Assembly (NCBI RefSeq): GCF_000759345.1
Contig: NZ_JPZL01000005.1
Coordinates: 1 to 64,000 of the forward strand
Direction: 5' to 3'
Source of the DNA: Litchfieldella xinjiangensis
Lineage (GTDB): Bacteria; Pseudomonadota; Gammaproteobacteria; Pseudomonadales; Halomonadaceae
Length of the DNA stretch: 64,000 nt
The position numbers and the translations under genes were made by a program. This document shows, in pieces, positions 1 through 8,850 of the stretch (position 1 is the first letter of the stretch; each line of letters opens with the position of its first letter). Under the pieces are notes generated by a model. It was not told where the DNA came from. It saw nothing but the letters and a program-made list of their open reading frames with translations, and ran no database searches.

Positions 1-139
1 TTGCACCATCCTCCACCGCCTGCAACGTTGCCCGTCGCCGGCAGCGGATGCGTACTTTACGGATTAGCCTGGTGGCTTGCAAGCGGTTTTTGACACTGTC
101 GTGACACTTTATTGAATATCTCGTGCCAAGCGGGAAGGA

Positions 140-3016
140 TCATCCTACCACCTGCTCATTATGAGCCATTTTAGGGCGGCTGACCCGATCGAGCAGGGAA
201 AAGATAGAGCGGTAGGGAATGCCGCCATGCAACGACAATCCGATCTCGCAGGTACGGGAATTGGAATAGCCTGCACTGCATCCTGCCACTTGTTCAGCCA
301 ACCCCTGCAACGCCGATGCATTGAGCTCCGGTGTAGTGAATCCCTTGTCGCCGGCAAAACCACAGCACGTGATATCCGCCGGTATCACGATCTCCTGAGC
401 ACAGGCACGAGCCAGTGACACGAACTTGTCGGCCAGCCCCATACGTGTACTGGAACAGGACACATGAACGGCAATGCGCTCCTCCAGCGGCGTGATATCC
501 AGACGCGGCAGCAGGAAATCATGGGCAAAGCTCACCGGTTCGAAAAGCGTCAACCGCTCGTCGAGGGATTCCTGCATGCGCATGGTACAGGGGCTGGTAT
601 CGCTGAGTACGGGGAAGCGGCCATTCTGGCTGGCCGCAAGCAATTCCCGGTTGAGTTCGCGCGCCTTGTGATCAGCCTCATCGAAGAGGCCCTTGGATTC
701 GAAGGCCATGCCGCAGCATAAATGGCTCGGCATGGCGGGAATGATGACTTCGAATCCTGCCTTTTCCAGTAGCACCAGGCTCAGCTCCATGATGGAGCGC
801 GCTTCGTCGTCATTGCGCTGCGCCCCAAACACTCGAGTGGCACACGAGGCGAAATAGACCACCTTGTCGCGCCCCGATGGACCGCTTGTCGGCCTGAGAA
901 CCTTGATTGACGCGGCACGTGGCAACGTCGGCACCCATTGGGGCAGCTTGCCGTCGCTGACCCGGTGCAGCATGCCACTTATCGCCGTCATGCCTTTGTC
1001 ACCCAGCACGGCCTGACCAGCCGAAGCGGCGTTCAATGCACCGCGACCGAACCGGGTCGCACCAGAAAAGTGATGACCAATGCGTTGCGCCAGCCTCGCC
1101 TTGCCGATGTTGCGCTCCATACGCAGGTTGCGCACCAGGTCCCCCGTGTTGATGCCGACCGGGCACTGCGTGGCACATAACCCATCGGCAGCGCAGGTAT
1201 CGATGCCCTCATAGGCATAGTCCTTTTCAAGGCGCTCGAGCCTGGCAGCATCCTGATGCGTGGCCTGGTTGCCCAGCGCCACCAGGCGAGCCATTTCACG
1301 GCGAACCACGATGCGCTGCCTTGGGGTGAGCGTCAGATCCTTGGAGGGGCAGACAGGTTCGCAGAAGCCGCATTCGATGCACTTGTCGATCAACGGATCG
1401 GCTGCAGGCAAGGGCTTAAGGTTCTCCAGGTGCAGCGTCTTGTTGCGACTCAGTATCACATCGGGATTGAGCAGATTGCCGGGGTCGAACAGCGCCTTGA
1501 TCTGCCACATCAGCGCGTAGGCGTCGGCCCCCCACTCGAGTTCGACATATGGCGCCATGTTGCGCCCGGTCCCATGCTCAGCCTTGAGCGAACCGCCATA
1601 CTCGACGGCCACCAACTGGGCGACATCGTCCATCAGCGCCTGGTAGCGCTCGACTTCCCCCGGCTTGTCGAAGCCCTGGGGGAAGACGAAATGCAGGTTG
1701 CCCTCAAGCGCATGGCCGAACAGGATGGCCTCCGCATAGCCGTGGCGCCGAAACACCTCGGTGAGCGCCAGCACGCCCTCATCGAGCCGTTCAATCGGGA
1801 AGGCCACATCCTCGATGATCACCGTCGTGCCGTTTTCACGCACGGCTCCCACCGCCGGAAATAGACCCTTGCGGATTTTCCAGTACAACTCGTAGGTGGC
1901 CTGCTGATGGGTAAATGTCAGTGGTTCCAATGCCTTGAGGCCCTCGAGTGCAGCGTGCACCTCCGCCTCACGAGCTTCGAGTGTTGTCGCATCGTCACCG
2001 CGGATATCGATCAGCAGTGCCGCGGCGCCCTCAGGAAGTGCTCTCAATACATCAGGCATGCCCGGCTTGCCTTGTACCGAACGCAGCGCAGCGCGATCCA
2101 TCAACTCTACCGCCGAAACCCGGGTTCGCTTTAACGCGATAGTGGCACGGCAGGTGGTTGCCATATCGGGAAAGAACGCCAGGGCAGCGGCCTTCAACGG
2201 CTCGTCGGGCACCGTGTCGTAAGTAATCGAGCTAATGAAGCCGAGCGTGCCCTCAGAACCGATCATGAGATGCTTGAGGATTTCGAAGCCGCCAGTGAAA
2301 TCCACCAAGCTATTCAAGGCATAGCCCGTCGTATTCTTGAGCCGGTACTTGTGCCGAATCCGTTCAGCCAGCGGCGTATTGGCCAGCGTTTCGCGTGAGA
2401 GCCGCTCGAGCGATTCGAGCAGTGGCCCATGACTTTGCCGAAACGCCTCGCGGCTTTCTTCATCAGCCGTATCGAGCACCGTGCCGTCGGCCAGGATCAC
2501 TCTCAGATCGCGTAGCGTACGGTAGCTATTCTGCGCCGTGCCACAACACATCCCGGAGGCGTTGTTGGCGGCGATACCACCGATCTTGCAGCTATTGATC
2601 GAGGCCGGATCGGGGCCGAGCTTGCGCTTGAAAGGGGCCAGCAACTGGTTGGCTCGCGCGCCGATCACCCCGGGCTGAAGCCGGATCGCCTCCCCCTGAT
2701 CGAGGATTTCGTGGCCACGCCACGCTCGGCTGAGAACAATGAGCACTGAATCGGTCACCGCCTGTCCCGACAGCGAGGTTCCGGCTGCACGAAAGGTGAC
2801 CGGCAGCCGGCGCGCATGGCATTCGGCAAGCGTCAAAATCAGCTCGGCTTCACTGTCGACACGTACGATCAGCTTGGGAATCAATCGATAAAAGCTGGCA
2901 TCGGTGCCATAGGCCAAGGTGCGAAGCGGGTCGTCGATCAAGCGTTCGCCAGGGATCAATGCACTCAATGCCGCTTTCAGCTCGCGATAGACCTCAAGAG
3001 GCCCGGAAACACTCAT
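140..3016 (-). CDS. dld: FAD/iron-sulfur D-lactate dehydrogenase (Dld-II type)
   Basis: A 958-residue membrane-associated flavoprotein predicted to oxidise D-lactate (or a related D-2-hydroxyacid) to the ketoacid and pass electrons to quinone. The N-terminal half is an FAD_binding_4 plus FAD-oxidase C domain, with the flavin-loop signature GTSLSGQAVTDS near residue 85 and GGIAANNASGM near 150. Two ferredoxin-like clusters follow (CIECGFCEPVCP near 545, CAADGLCATQCP near 610). The C-terminal third has two GlpC/LldE-type CCG segments (CCGMAFESKG near 767, CCGFAGDKGF near 887). Size and domain order match the iron-sulfur D-lactate dehydrogenase of pseudomonad lld operons and are close to YdiJ. 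It is the last gene of the lactate operon, and its ATG overlaps the lldG stop by four bases. The main alternative is a D-2-hydroxyglutarate dehydrogenase, which shares this architecture. Confidence 0.85.
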   Translation of the reverse strand: MSVSGPLEVYRELKAALSALIPGERLIDDPLRTLAYGTDASFYRLIPKLIVRVDSEAELILTLAECHARRLPVTFRAAGTSLSGQAVTDSVLIVLSRAWRGHEILDQGEAIRLQPGVIGARANQLLAPFKRKLGPDPASINSCKIGGIAANNASGMCCGTAQNSYRTLRDLRVILADGTVLDTADEESREAFRQSHGPLLESLERLSRETLANTPLAERIRHKYRLKNTTGYALNSLVDFTGGFEILKHLMIGSEGTLGFISSITYDTVPDEPLKAAALAFFPDMATTCRATIALKRTRVSAVELMDRAALRSVQGKPGMPDVLRALPEGAAALLIDIRGDDATTLEAREAEVHAALEGLKALEPLTFTHQQATYELYWKIRKGLFPAVGAVRENGTTVIIEDVAFPIERLDEGVLALTEVFRRHGYAEAILFGHALEGNLHFVFPQGFDKPGEVERYQALMDDVAQLVAVEYGGSLKAEHGTGRNMAPYVELEWGADAYALMWQIKALFDPGNLLNPDVILSRNKTLHLENLKPLPAADPLIDKCIECGFCEPVCPSKDLTLTPRQRIVVRREMARLVALGNQATHQDAARLERLEKDYAYEGIDTCAADGLCATQCPVGINTGDLVRNLRMERNIGKARLAQRIGHHFSGATRFGRGALNAASAGQAVLGDKGMTAISGMLHRVSDGKLPQWVPTLPRAASIKVLRPTSGPSGRDKVVYFASCATRVFGAQRNDDEARSIMELSLVLLEKAGFEVIIPAMPSHLCCGMAFESKGLFDEADHKARELNRELLAASQNGRFPVLSDTSPCTMRMQESLDERLTLFEPVSFAHDFLLPRLDITPLEERIAVHVSCSSTRMGLADKFVSLARACAQEIVIPADITCCGFAGDKGFTTPELNASALQGLAEQVAGCSAGYSNSRTCEIGLSLHGGIPYRSIFSLLDRVSRPKMAHNEQVVG

Positions 3017-3681
3017 GTCGCTTCCTGGGGATGGCGGATAAGCACCACCAGTTCACGCGGTCCGTGCACGCCATAGGCAAGCGTCTGCTCGATGTCGGCT
3101 GTCTTGCTCGGTCCGGAGACCAACAAGGCATTGGTGGGCATCTCCGTCGCCCAACCATGGCGCTCGATGACATCGAAGAAGGTGTCCTCGATGGTCTCGC
3201 TGTCAAGAATGGCGATATGGATCGGCGGGACCAGACTGATCAGTCGCGGCTCGTCCGGCGTGGGCCAGAGCCACAGGCTGCCGGTCTCGGCGATGCCGCC
3301 TCGCGTCGAGGTCAACCCGGCATCCACCGATTCGAATTGCTCTCGCTTCCAGGTTTCGATGTCCCTGTCGACATCGACCAGCTCAACCTCGTGATCGAGC
3401 AATGCTGCCCGGGCAGCCACCGGCACTGGATGCTCGCGCCCCAGCGCCAGCCTGCGAATCGACTTGGCGGTCAGCACCTCGGCCAGCTTGGCTGTCCAGT
3501 CAGTGAGCGTGGCGTGGATCACCTCGCCATGAACCGAGCCAATCAACCGCTCGAAGCGTTCGATGCGCTCACCGGTATCCCACCCCCGCCCAGTTACGAC
3601 TGTAAAATCGCTTTCGGGCGCCTGGAGCGGGCCATCGGTACGCTCTCGCAAGCGTTTCAAAATGGATTCGCGCGCACTCAT
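3013..3681 (-). CDS. lldG: L-lactate oxidase complex subunit LldG/LutC
   Basis: A 222-residue LUD-domain protein of the LutC/YkgG family, one of three subunits of the non-flavin L-lactate dehydrogenase LldEFG (LutABC). It shows the family's central block (GIAETGSLWLWPTPDEPRLI, about residues 131-150) and an acidic C-terminal half (LLVSGPSKTADIEQTLAYGV) typical of this family. It overlaps lldF by four bases (ATGA) at its start and dld by four bases at its end, so the operon is translationally coupled. No metal-binding cysteines are visible, as expected for this subunit. Confidence 0.9.
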   Translation of the reverse strand: MSARESILKRLRERTDGPLQAPESDFTVVTGRGWDTGERIERFERLIGSVHGEVIHATLTDWTAKLAEVLTAKSIRRLALGREHPVPVAARAALLDHEVELVDVDRDIETWKREQFESVDAGLTSTRGGIAETGSLWLWPTPDEPRLISLVPPIHIAILDSETIEDTFFDVIERHGWATEMPTNALLVSGPSKTADIEQTLAYGVHGPRELVVLIRHPQEAT

Positions 3682-5114
3682 GACTCGCCTCCTTCATCCT
3701 TCGCCCTGCGATGCGCCTTGACCAGGGCATGCAGCGAAGTCTTGGCCAACTTCGGCGCGCTACGGTACTCGGTCCATGGCCCCACCCGGGAGGGCGCCAG
3801 GCCACGCAGCTTGCCAGCCACGGCCGTGCTGCCCCGCCAGGCCGCAGGATGCGTGGCCAGCCACTGCCAACTCTTCCAGGCCGCCACCTCCTTGCGGTTG
3901 CGCTTGACGCCGGCGCCGGGCACATTGCCGCGCCCCTCGCCCACGGCCTCCTTGCGCAGTCGAACCAACAGATCGGGAATCGGGATCTTGACCGGGCATA
4001 CCTCCCCGCAGGCCCCACACAGACTCGAGGCACTGGGCAGGTCCTTGGTGGCCTCCAGCCCCAGCATGTGCGGCATGAGAATCTTGCCGATCGGACCGGG
4101 ATAAGTGGTGCCGTAGGTATGCCCCCCTACCCGCGTATAGACCGGGCAGTGATTCATGCAGGCACCACAGCGAATGCAGCGCAAGGTATCGAGCAGTTCG
4201 TCATCCTGATAGATGTTGGAGCGGCCGTTGTCGACCAATACCAGGTGCACTTCTTCGGGGCCGTCATGCTCGCCGGGCTTTCGTGGCGAGCTGATCATGT
4301 TGAAATAGGTGGTAACATGCTGGCCGGTGGCCGAGCGGGTCAGGAGCGCGTAAAGCGGGGGAACGTCTCGAAGGTGCTCGACGACCTTCTCGATCCCGGT
4401 CACGGCAATATGCATGGGAGGCACGGTCGTCGTCATGCGACCGTTGCCCTCATTCTCGACCAGGCACAGGGTACCGGTCTCGGCCACCGCGAAGTTCACA
4501 CCCGACACCCCCACGTCGGCGGACATGAATCGCTCGCGCAACTGGGCGCGGGCGGCAGCGGTCATGTAGTCGACATCGCGGGTTCGCTCGGTTCCCGTCT
4601 TGTCATGCATGATCTCGGAGATTTCATCAGTGTTGAGATGAATCGCCGGCATGATGATATGCGAGGGTGTCTGCTCGTTGAGCTGCACCAGGTACTCACC
4701 GAGATCCGACTCCAGTGCCTCGATACCTGCCGCCTCGAGATGGGCGTTGAGATGCATCTCCTCGGAGACCATCGACTTGCCCTTGATGACCGACTTGGCA
4801 CCACGCGCCTCGCATAGCTCGCGAATGATTCGACACGCCGCCTCGCCATCCTCGGCCCAGTGCACCCGAATCCCATTGGTCTGGCAGTTGGTCTCGAGCT
4901 GCTCGAGCAGATCGGGCAACTTGGCCAGCGCACGCAGGCGAATATTGGCGCCCAGTTCGCGTAGTGTCTCCAGATCCCAATCGGTAAACACATCGCGCCG
5001 CTTGGTCATCAGGCCATCCATGGCACGCCGGAAGTTGGCACGAATCTGGGGATCACCCAGCGCCTCATGGGCTTGGCGATGAAACGCCTGGGGGGTGAAT
5101 TGCTGTACGCTCAT
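3678..5114 (-). CDS. lldF: Iron-sulfur L-lactate oxidase subunit LldF/LutB
   Basis: A 478-residue LutB/YkgF-type protein carrying the two [4Fe-4S] clusters of the LldEFG L-lactate dehydrogenase. An N-terminal LUD domain (block GVSGVNFAVAETGTLCLVEN) is followed by CIRCGACMNHCPVY near residue 316 and CGACGEVCPVKIPI near 367, then a basic helical tail. The start at 5114 is chosen because its ATG forms an ATGA overlap with the lldE stop; an in-frame ATG five codons upstream is less likely. In LutB-type complexes electrons pass from lactate to the respiratory chain. Confidence 0.92.
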   Translation of the reverse strand: MSVQQFTPQAFHRQAHEALGDPQIRANFRRAMDGLMTKRRDVFTDWDLETLRELGANIRLRALAKLPDLLEQLETNCQTNGIRVHWAEDGEAACRIIRELCEARGAKSVIKGKSMVSEEMHLNAHLEAAGIEALESDLGEYLVQLNEQTPSHIIMPAIHLNTDEISEIMHDKTGTERTRDVDYMTAAARAQLRERFMSADVGVSGVNFAVAETGTLCLVENEGNGRMTTTVPPMHIAVTGIEKVVEHLRDVPPLYALLTRSATGQHVTTYFNMISSPRKPGEHDGPEEVHLVLVDNGRSNIYQDDELLDTLRCIRCGACMNHCPVYTRVGGHTYGTTYPGPIGKILMPHMLGLEATKDLPSASSLCGACGEVCPVKIPIPDLLVRLRKEAVGEGRGNVPGAGVKRNRKEVAAWKSWQWLATHPAAWRGSTAVAGKLRGLAPSRVGPWTEYRSAPKLAKTSLHALVKAHRRAKDEGGES

Positions 5115-5866
5115 GACGTCCTCCGCCACAGGTAGGAGGCAATATGCTCGCCGCCCAGCGACTTCTTCTGATGCTCGAACCGACCGCCAATATTCATGAG
5201 GCAGCCACAGTCCGATGTCACGAAGTGCTCGGCGCCCGCCGCCTCAATGGCCAGCGTCTTGTCCTCGACCATGGCAGCGGAGACTTCGGGGTGGCGTACG
5301 GCAAACGTGCCGCCGAAGCCGCAGCATTCCGCCGCACGCGCCTGTTCCACTAGTTCCACCCCGCCAAGCTGCGCAAGCAGCGCCGGCCCCGTCTCGGCCA
5401 GGCCCATTTCGCGTCGTGCACTGCACGAGGTATGCATCGCCACTTTCTCGGTGCGCCCCTTGTCTTCAAGGCGCACATGACAGACGTGAACCAGGAACTC
5501 GGTGAGCTCATAGATCCGTGACGCCACTTCCCGGGCCTCGGCCTCCCGGGGCGTACCGGCAAACAATTGAGGATAATGCGTACGCATCATGCCGCCACAC
5601 GAGCCCGAGGGAACGATAATCGGCCAGGGCTCCGGAAAGAGCGACAGTTGTGCCTCGGCCACGGCACGTGCTTCATCGTGGTAGCCCGAGGTATAGGCGG
5701 GCTGCCCGCAGCAGGTCTGGTCATCGGGAAAGATCACCTCGATACCCTCGCGCTCGAGCAAGCGGATAGCGTCGAGTCCGGCTTCAGGGTAAAAAAGGTC
5801 GATCAGACACGTACCAAAGACATAGACCTTATCCGGCTTGGCGGGGTAAAGCTTGACTGGCGTCAT
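5111..5866 (-). CDS. lldE: L-lactate oxidase subunit LldE/LutA (CCG-domain protein)
   Basis: A 251-residue protein with two CCG (DUF224) domains: CCGQPAYTSGYHDEA near residue 50 and CCGFGGTFAVRHPEVS near 185. These cysteine-rich motifs bind an iron-sulfur centre in HdrB/GlpC relatives. It is the first gene of the lldEFG-dld operon. The ATG at 5866 is preferred over an upstream in-frame start because GAGGAG lies eight bases before it and the protein then begins with the family-typical MTPVKLYPAKPDKVYVFGTC. The upstream region contains an LldR-type operator, so lactate induction is expected. Confidence 0.9.
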   Translation of the reverse strand: MTPVKLYPAKPDKVYVFGTCLIDLFYPEAGLDAIRLLEREGIEVIFPDDQTCCGQPAYTSGYHDEARAVAEAQLSLFPEPWPIIVPSGSCGGMMRTHYPQLFAGTPREAEAREVASRIYELTEFLVHVCHVRLEDKGRTEKVAMHTSCSARREMGLAETGPALLAQLGGVELVEQARAAECCGFGGTFAVRHPEVSAAMVEDKTLAIEAAGAEHFVTSDCGCLMNIGGRFEHQKKSLGGEHIASYLWRRTS

Positions 5867-5904
5867 TATCGTTCTCCTCGTCACGGCAGTCAGGCCCACC
5901 GTGG

Positions 5905-5925
5905 TAAATTGGTTTTACCAATTTA
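5905..5925. promoter_or_regulatory. LldR operator 1 (perfect 9-bp inverted repeat)
   Basis: Perfect inverted repeat with 9-bp arms TAAATTGGT and ACCAATTTA around a TTT spacer. It contains the GntR/FadR-type core TTGGT-N3-ACCAA, the same core seen in E. coli LldR operators. It lies 39 bases before the lldE start and just downstream of the predicted lldE transcription start, a position suited to repression. Confidence 0.85.
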
Positions 5926-5941
5926 CAGCTAGCAATGCTGC

Positions 5942-5971
5942 ACCTTAGAAAGATCACCTCGTCAGTGTCAA
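5942..5971 (-). promoter_or_regulatory. Predicted sigma-70 promoter of lldEFG-dld
   Basis: On the minus strand a perfect -35 hexamer TTGACA (5966-5971) is followed after 18 bases by TAAGGT (5942-5947) as a weak -10. The transcription start would fall near 5935, placing operator 1 at about +10 to +30. The -10 is poor, so the call is tentative. Confidence 0.45.
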
Positions 5972-6106
5972 ACGCTACGTTGCGTTTTGTCCCGTCTTTC
6001 GCCTTAGACTTTGGTAGGCTATTGCACGAAGACTACCAAGCCATTGAATCGAAACGCCTCCCCTTTACGCGCTCGGTTTGCTTTTGGCAGGGTTTCTCGG
6101 ATAAAT

Positions 6107-6119
6107 TTGGTAATACCAA
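6107..6119. promoter_or_regulatory. LldR operator 2
   Basis: Second copy of the core TTGGT-N3-ACCAA (TTGGTAATACCAA) in the same intergenic region, about 195 bp from operator 1 and 60 bp before the lldR start. Its position suits lldR autoregulation or DNA looping between the two sites, as known for E. coli LldR. Confidence 0.8.
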
Positions 6120-6179
6120 TTCACATATGCGAGTCGTTGAGTCGTCTCTCTCGGCTTGCATTCATACGAGCGCCTTCTC

Positions 6180-6956
6180 ATGGCTTACCACCCCGTGCGT
6201 CAGCCGCGTATCGCAGATGTCATTACCGAACGCCTGGAGGCCATGATTCTGGAAGGCAGCCTCACGCCTGGCCAACGACTGCCTCCCGAGCGGGCACTGG
6301 CCGAACGCTTTGGCGTGTCGCGCCCCTCGCTAAGAGAGGCTATCCAGAAGTTGGCTGCCCGCGGCCTGCTGACCAGCCGCCAAGGGGGCGGCACTTACGT
6401 CACCGAAGAACTCAATGCCCGATACAGCGACCCCTTGCTGGACATGCTGCCGCGGCACAAGGAATTTCATCTCGACCTGCTCGAGTTTCGTGACGCCATG
6501 GAAGGCATTTCCGCCTATTACGCCGCCCTGCGCTCGACGCCCGCTGACAAGGCCCTGCTGTCAGCCCGTTTCGAGGAGTTGGAGGCGTGCTTTGCCGGGC
6601 GCAATCCCGCCCTGGAAGCCAAGGCCGATGCAGCGTTTCATCTTGCCATCGCCGAATCGGCCCATAACGTGCTCTTGTTGCACACCATACGTGGCATTTT
6701 TCATCTGCTGGAAAAGAGTATCGTCGACAACCTGACCCACCTGTTCGAAAAGCCCGATGCACGCACTCGGCTAATGGGGCAGCACCGTGCCCTGCTCGAG
6801 GCCATCCTCGAAGGGCGTGCCGAAGATGCCCGGAACCGCTCTCACGAGCACCTGGTATACGTCGAGGAGGAACTGCTGGAAATGGAGCGCGCCGAGACAC
6901 GCGCCCAGCGCGCGCTGCGCCGGGCACAGGCCTTGCCCGAACCCACCGATGGCTAA
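6180..6956 (+). CDS. lldR: Lactate-responsive GntR/FadR-family regulator LldR
   Basis: A 258-residue transcription regulator. The N-terminal winged helix-turn-helix covers about residues 10-75 (LPPERALAERFGVSRPSLRE, wing GGGTYV) and is followed by an all-helical FCD ligand domain with the metal/ligand histidines typical of the family (for example AAFHLAIAESAHN). It is divergent from the lldEFG-dld operon, and the shared intergenic region holds two matching palindromes. The ATG at 6180 is taken as start; an in-frame TTG at 6156 is possible but has no better ribosome site. Its last eight bases overlap dctB, so regulator and sensor kinase are probably co-transcribed. PdhR is the main alternative, but the neighbours favour LldR. 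Confidence 0.85.
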   Translation: MAYHPVRQPRIADVITERLEAMILEGSLTPGQRLPPERALAERFGVSRPSLREAIQKLAARGLLTSRQGGGTYVTEELNARYSDPLLDMLPRHKEFHLDLLEFRDAMEGISAYYAALRSTPADKALLSARFEELEACFAGRNPALEAKADAAFHLAIAESAHNVLLLHTIRGIFHLLEKSIVDNLTHLFEKPDARTRLMGQHRALLEAILEGRAEDARNRSHEHLVYVEEELLEMERAETRAQRALRRAQALPEPTDG

Positions 6957-8850
6957 TCCACGCCGTTCATGGCGTCTATGGCTGCTGTTCGTGGTGCCGC
7001 TGGGATTTGCCCTGGTCGTCTGGCAGGCCGCCAGCATGGCACGCGGTCAGGCGCTGCAGACCCTGCAGGAAGAGGCCGAAAACGAGCTGCGGCTCTCCGC
7101 AGCCGGTTTGGAAGGCCATCTGTCGCGCCACGACTATCTCCCCGAACTCCTGGCCACGCGAGAGGTCGTCAAACGGTTCCTGGCGGCTCCCGAGCGTGAT
7201 GCCATGCCGGTCAATCTGTTGCTCGACCATTTCCGGGCCACGGCCGATGTCTCCGACATCTATCTACTCGACCGCTTCGCCAATACCATTGCGGCCAGCA
7301 ACTGGCACATGGACAACACCTTCATCGGCCAGAATTATGCGTTTCGCAGCTATTACCAGGATGCCATTGCCGGTGGCCAAGGGCGCTTCCATGGCCTCGG
7401 CGTCCAGTCGCTGGAACGAGGCTACTATTTTTCCGCACCGGTCATGCTCGACGATGGCGACAACCGGCCCGATGGCGTGATGGTCGTGAAGGTGCTGCTG
7501 GATGCCATCGAGCAGAGCTGGGGCGGGCAGAATGCCGAGCTCCTCATCACCGATCAGGACGACATCATCTTCATGGCCAGCCACCCCGAGCTGCGCATGA
7601 CGGCCCTGAACCCGCTGAGCGAGGACGAGCGCGATGCGCTGCTCGCTACCCGCCGCTATGCCGACGAACCGCTGGCCCCCTCGCGGATTCGACTGCTCGA
7701 TACCCATCGCGACCTGAGTCGTGATGTCGTTTTCTCCGACGGTCCACTGAGCGATGAAACCTTCCTGCTACTGACACGCCCATTGCCCGAGTTCGGCTGG
7801 GCCATGCACATTCTGAAGTCTCAGCAACCGGTCAAGCGTGCCCAGTGGCAGGCAGCGCTACTGGCCGGAGGCTTTTACGGCGTCATCCTGTTCGCCGGCG
7901 GGTTCGGCTGGCAACGCATGCGCTTGCGTCGTGAACGCGAGCAGTTTGCCGAACGCGAGCGCCATACGCTGGCACGCGCCCGCGATGAACTCGAACTCAA
8001 CGTGGAGCGACGCACCCGGGACCTGGTCGATTCCAACCGGCGTCTCTCCGATGAGATCGAGGAGCGTCGGCGGGCCGAAGCCAACCTGCGACAAACCCGC
8101 GACGAACTGATCCAGGCCACCAAGCTGGCCGTCCTCGGTCAGTTGGCCGCCGGCATCAACCATGAGCTCAACCAGCCATTGGCGGCCATCCGTGCTTACG
8201 CCGAAAATGCCCGCGCCTTCCTGGCACGCAACCGACTGGAAACCGTCGATGCCAATCTCGAACAAGTCGTCGAGCTCACGGCGCGCATGGCCGCCATCAG
8301 TGCACAGCTGAAACAGTTCTCGCGAAAGAGCGGCGACAGCCTGACCGCCGTTTCCGTCCCGGCCTGTTTCGATTACGCGCTACGCCTCTACCAGGCCCGG
8401 CTCAGCGACGCCGGGGTCGAGGTGAAGCGTCACTGGCCCGCCCATGACGTCTGGGTACGTGCCGACCTGGTTCGCCTCGAACAAGTCATGGTCAACCTGA
8501 TCGGCAATGCGCTGCAGGCGATGGCCGATACACCGGCCCCCAAGCTGACACTCAGCATCTCACCGCAGCCGAAGGAGGTGCGAATCGCCGTCGCCGATAA
8601 CGGGCCCGGTATCGCCCCCGAACATCTCAAGCGGGTCTTCGAGCCCTTTTTTACTACCAAGTCCTCCGGCAGTGGGCTAGGCCTGGGGTTGTCCATCTCG
8701 TCACGTATCGTCGATGATCTCGGCGGTCGCCTGGAAGTGGACAATCTCCCCGAGAGAGGCGCTCGCTTCACTATCATTCTGCCCCTGGATCCCGAGACTA
8801 TCGTAAACTCGGAGCAACGCAACGCCGAGGAGCCCGCCCCGCATGCATGA
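6949..8850 (+). CDS. dctB: DctB-type sensor histidine kinase
   Basis: A 633-residue membrane sensor kinase of the C4-dicarboxylate (DctB) family. One helix near residues 8-25 and a second near 300-320 flank a double PDC/dCACHE periplasmic sensor. A coiled linker leads to the HisKA domain (H box AAGINHELNQPLAAIRAYAE) and the HATPase domain with N box (LIGNALQAM), G1 (DNGPGIAPE) and G2 (SGSGLGLGLSIS). The ATG at 6949 overlaps the lldR end by eight bases. The following dctD overlaps by eight bases, so all three are likely one transcript. The signal may be a C4-dicarboxylate or, given the neighbours, lactate; sequence alone does not decide. Confidence 0.88.
   Translation: MANPRRSWRLWLLFVVPLGFALVVWQAASMARGQALQTLQEEAENELRLSAAGLEGHLSRHDYLPELLATREVVKRFLAAPERDAMPVNLLLDHFRATADVSDIYLLDRFANTIAASNWHMDNTFIGQNYAFRSYYQDAIAGGQGRFHGLGVQSLERGYYFSAPVMLDDGDNRPDGVMVVKVLLDAIEQSWGGQNAELLITDQDDIIFMASHPELRMTALNPLSEDERDALLATRRYADEPLAPSRIRLLDTHRDLSRDVVFSDGPLSDETFLLLTRPLPEFGWAMHILKSQQPVKRAQWQAALLAGGFYGVILFAGGFGWQRMRLRREREQFAERERHTLARARDELELNVERRTRDLVDSNRRLSDEIEERRRAEANLRQTRDELIQATKLAVLGQLAAGINHELNQPLAAIRAYAENARAFLARNRLETVDANLEQVVELTARMAAISAQLKQFSRKSGDSLTAVSVPACFDYALRLYQARLSDAGVEVKRHWPAHDVWVRADLVRLEQVMVNLIGNALQAMADTPAPKLTLSISPQPKEVRIAVADNGPGIAPEHLKRVFEPFFTTKSSGSGLGLGLSISSRIVDDLGGRLEVDNLPERGARFTIILPLDPETIVNSEQRNAEEPAPHA

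Noticed and set aside
1-139. Possible terminator or small gene downstream of dld
   Set aside because: No stem followed by T run in the right strand and no plausible frame was found in these 139 bases.
2959-4104. 381-codon plus-strand open frame
   Set aside because: It lies wholly opposite dld/lldG/lldF, has no recognisable domain and mirrors their codon pattern.
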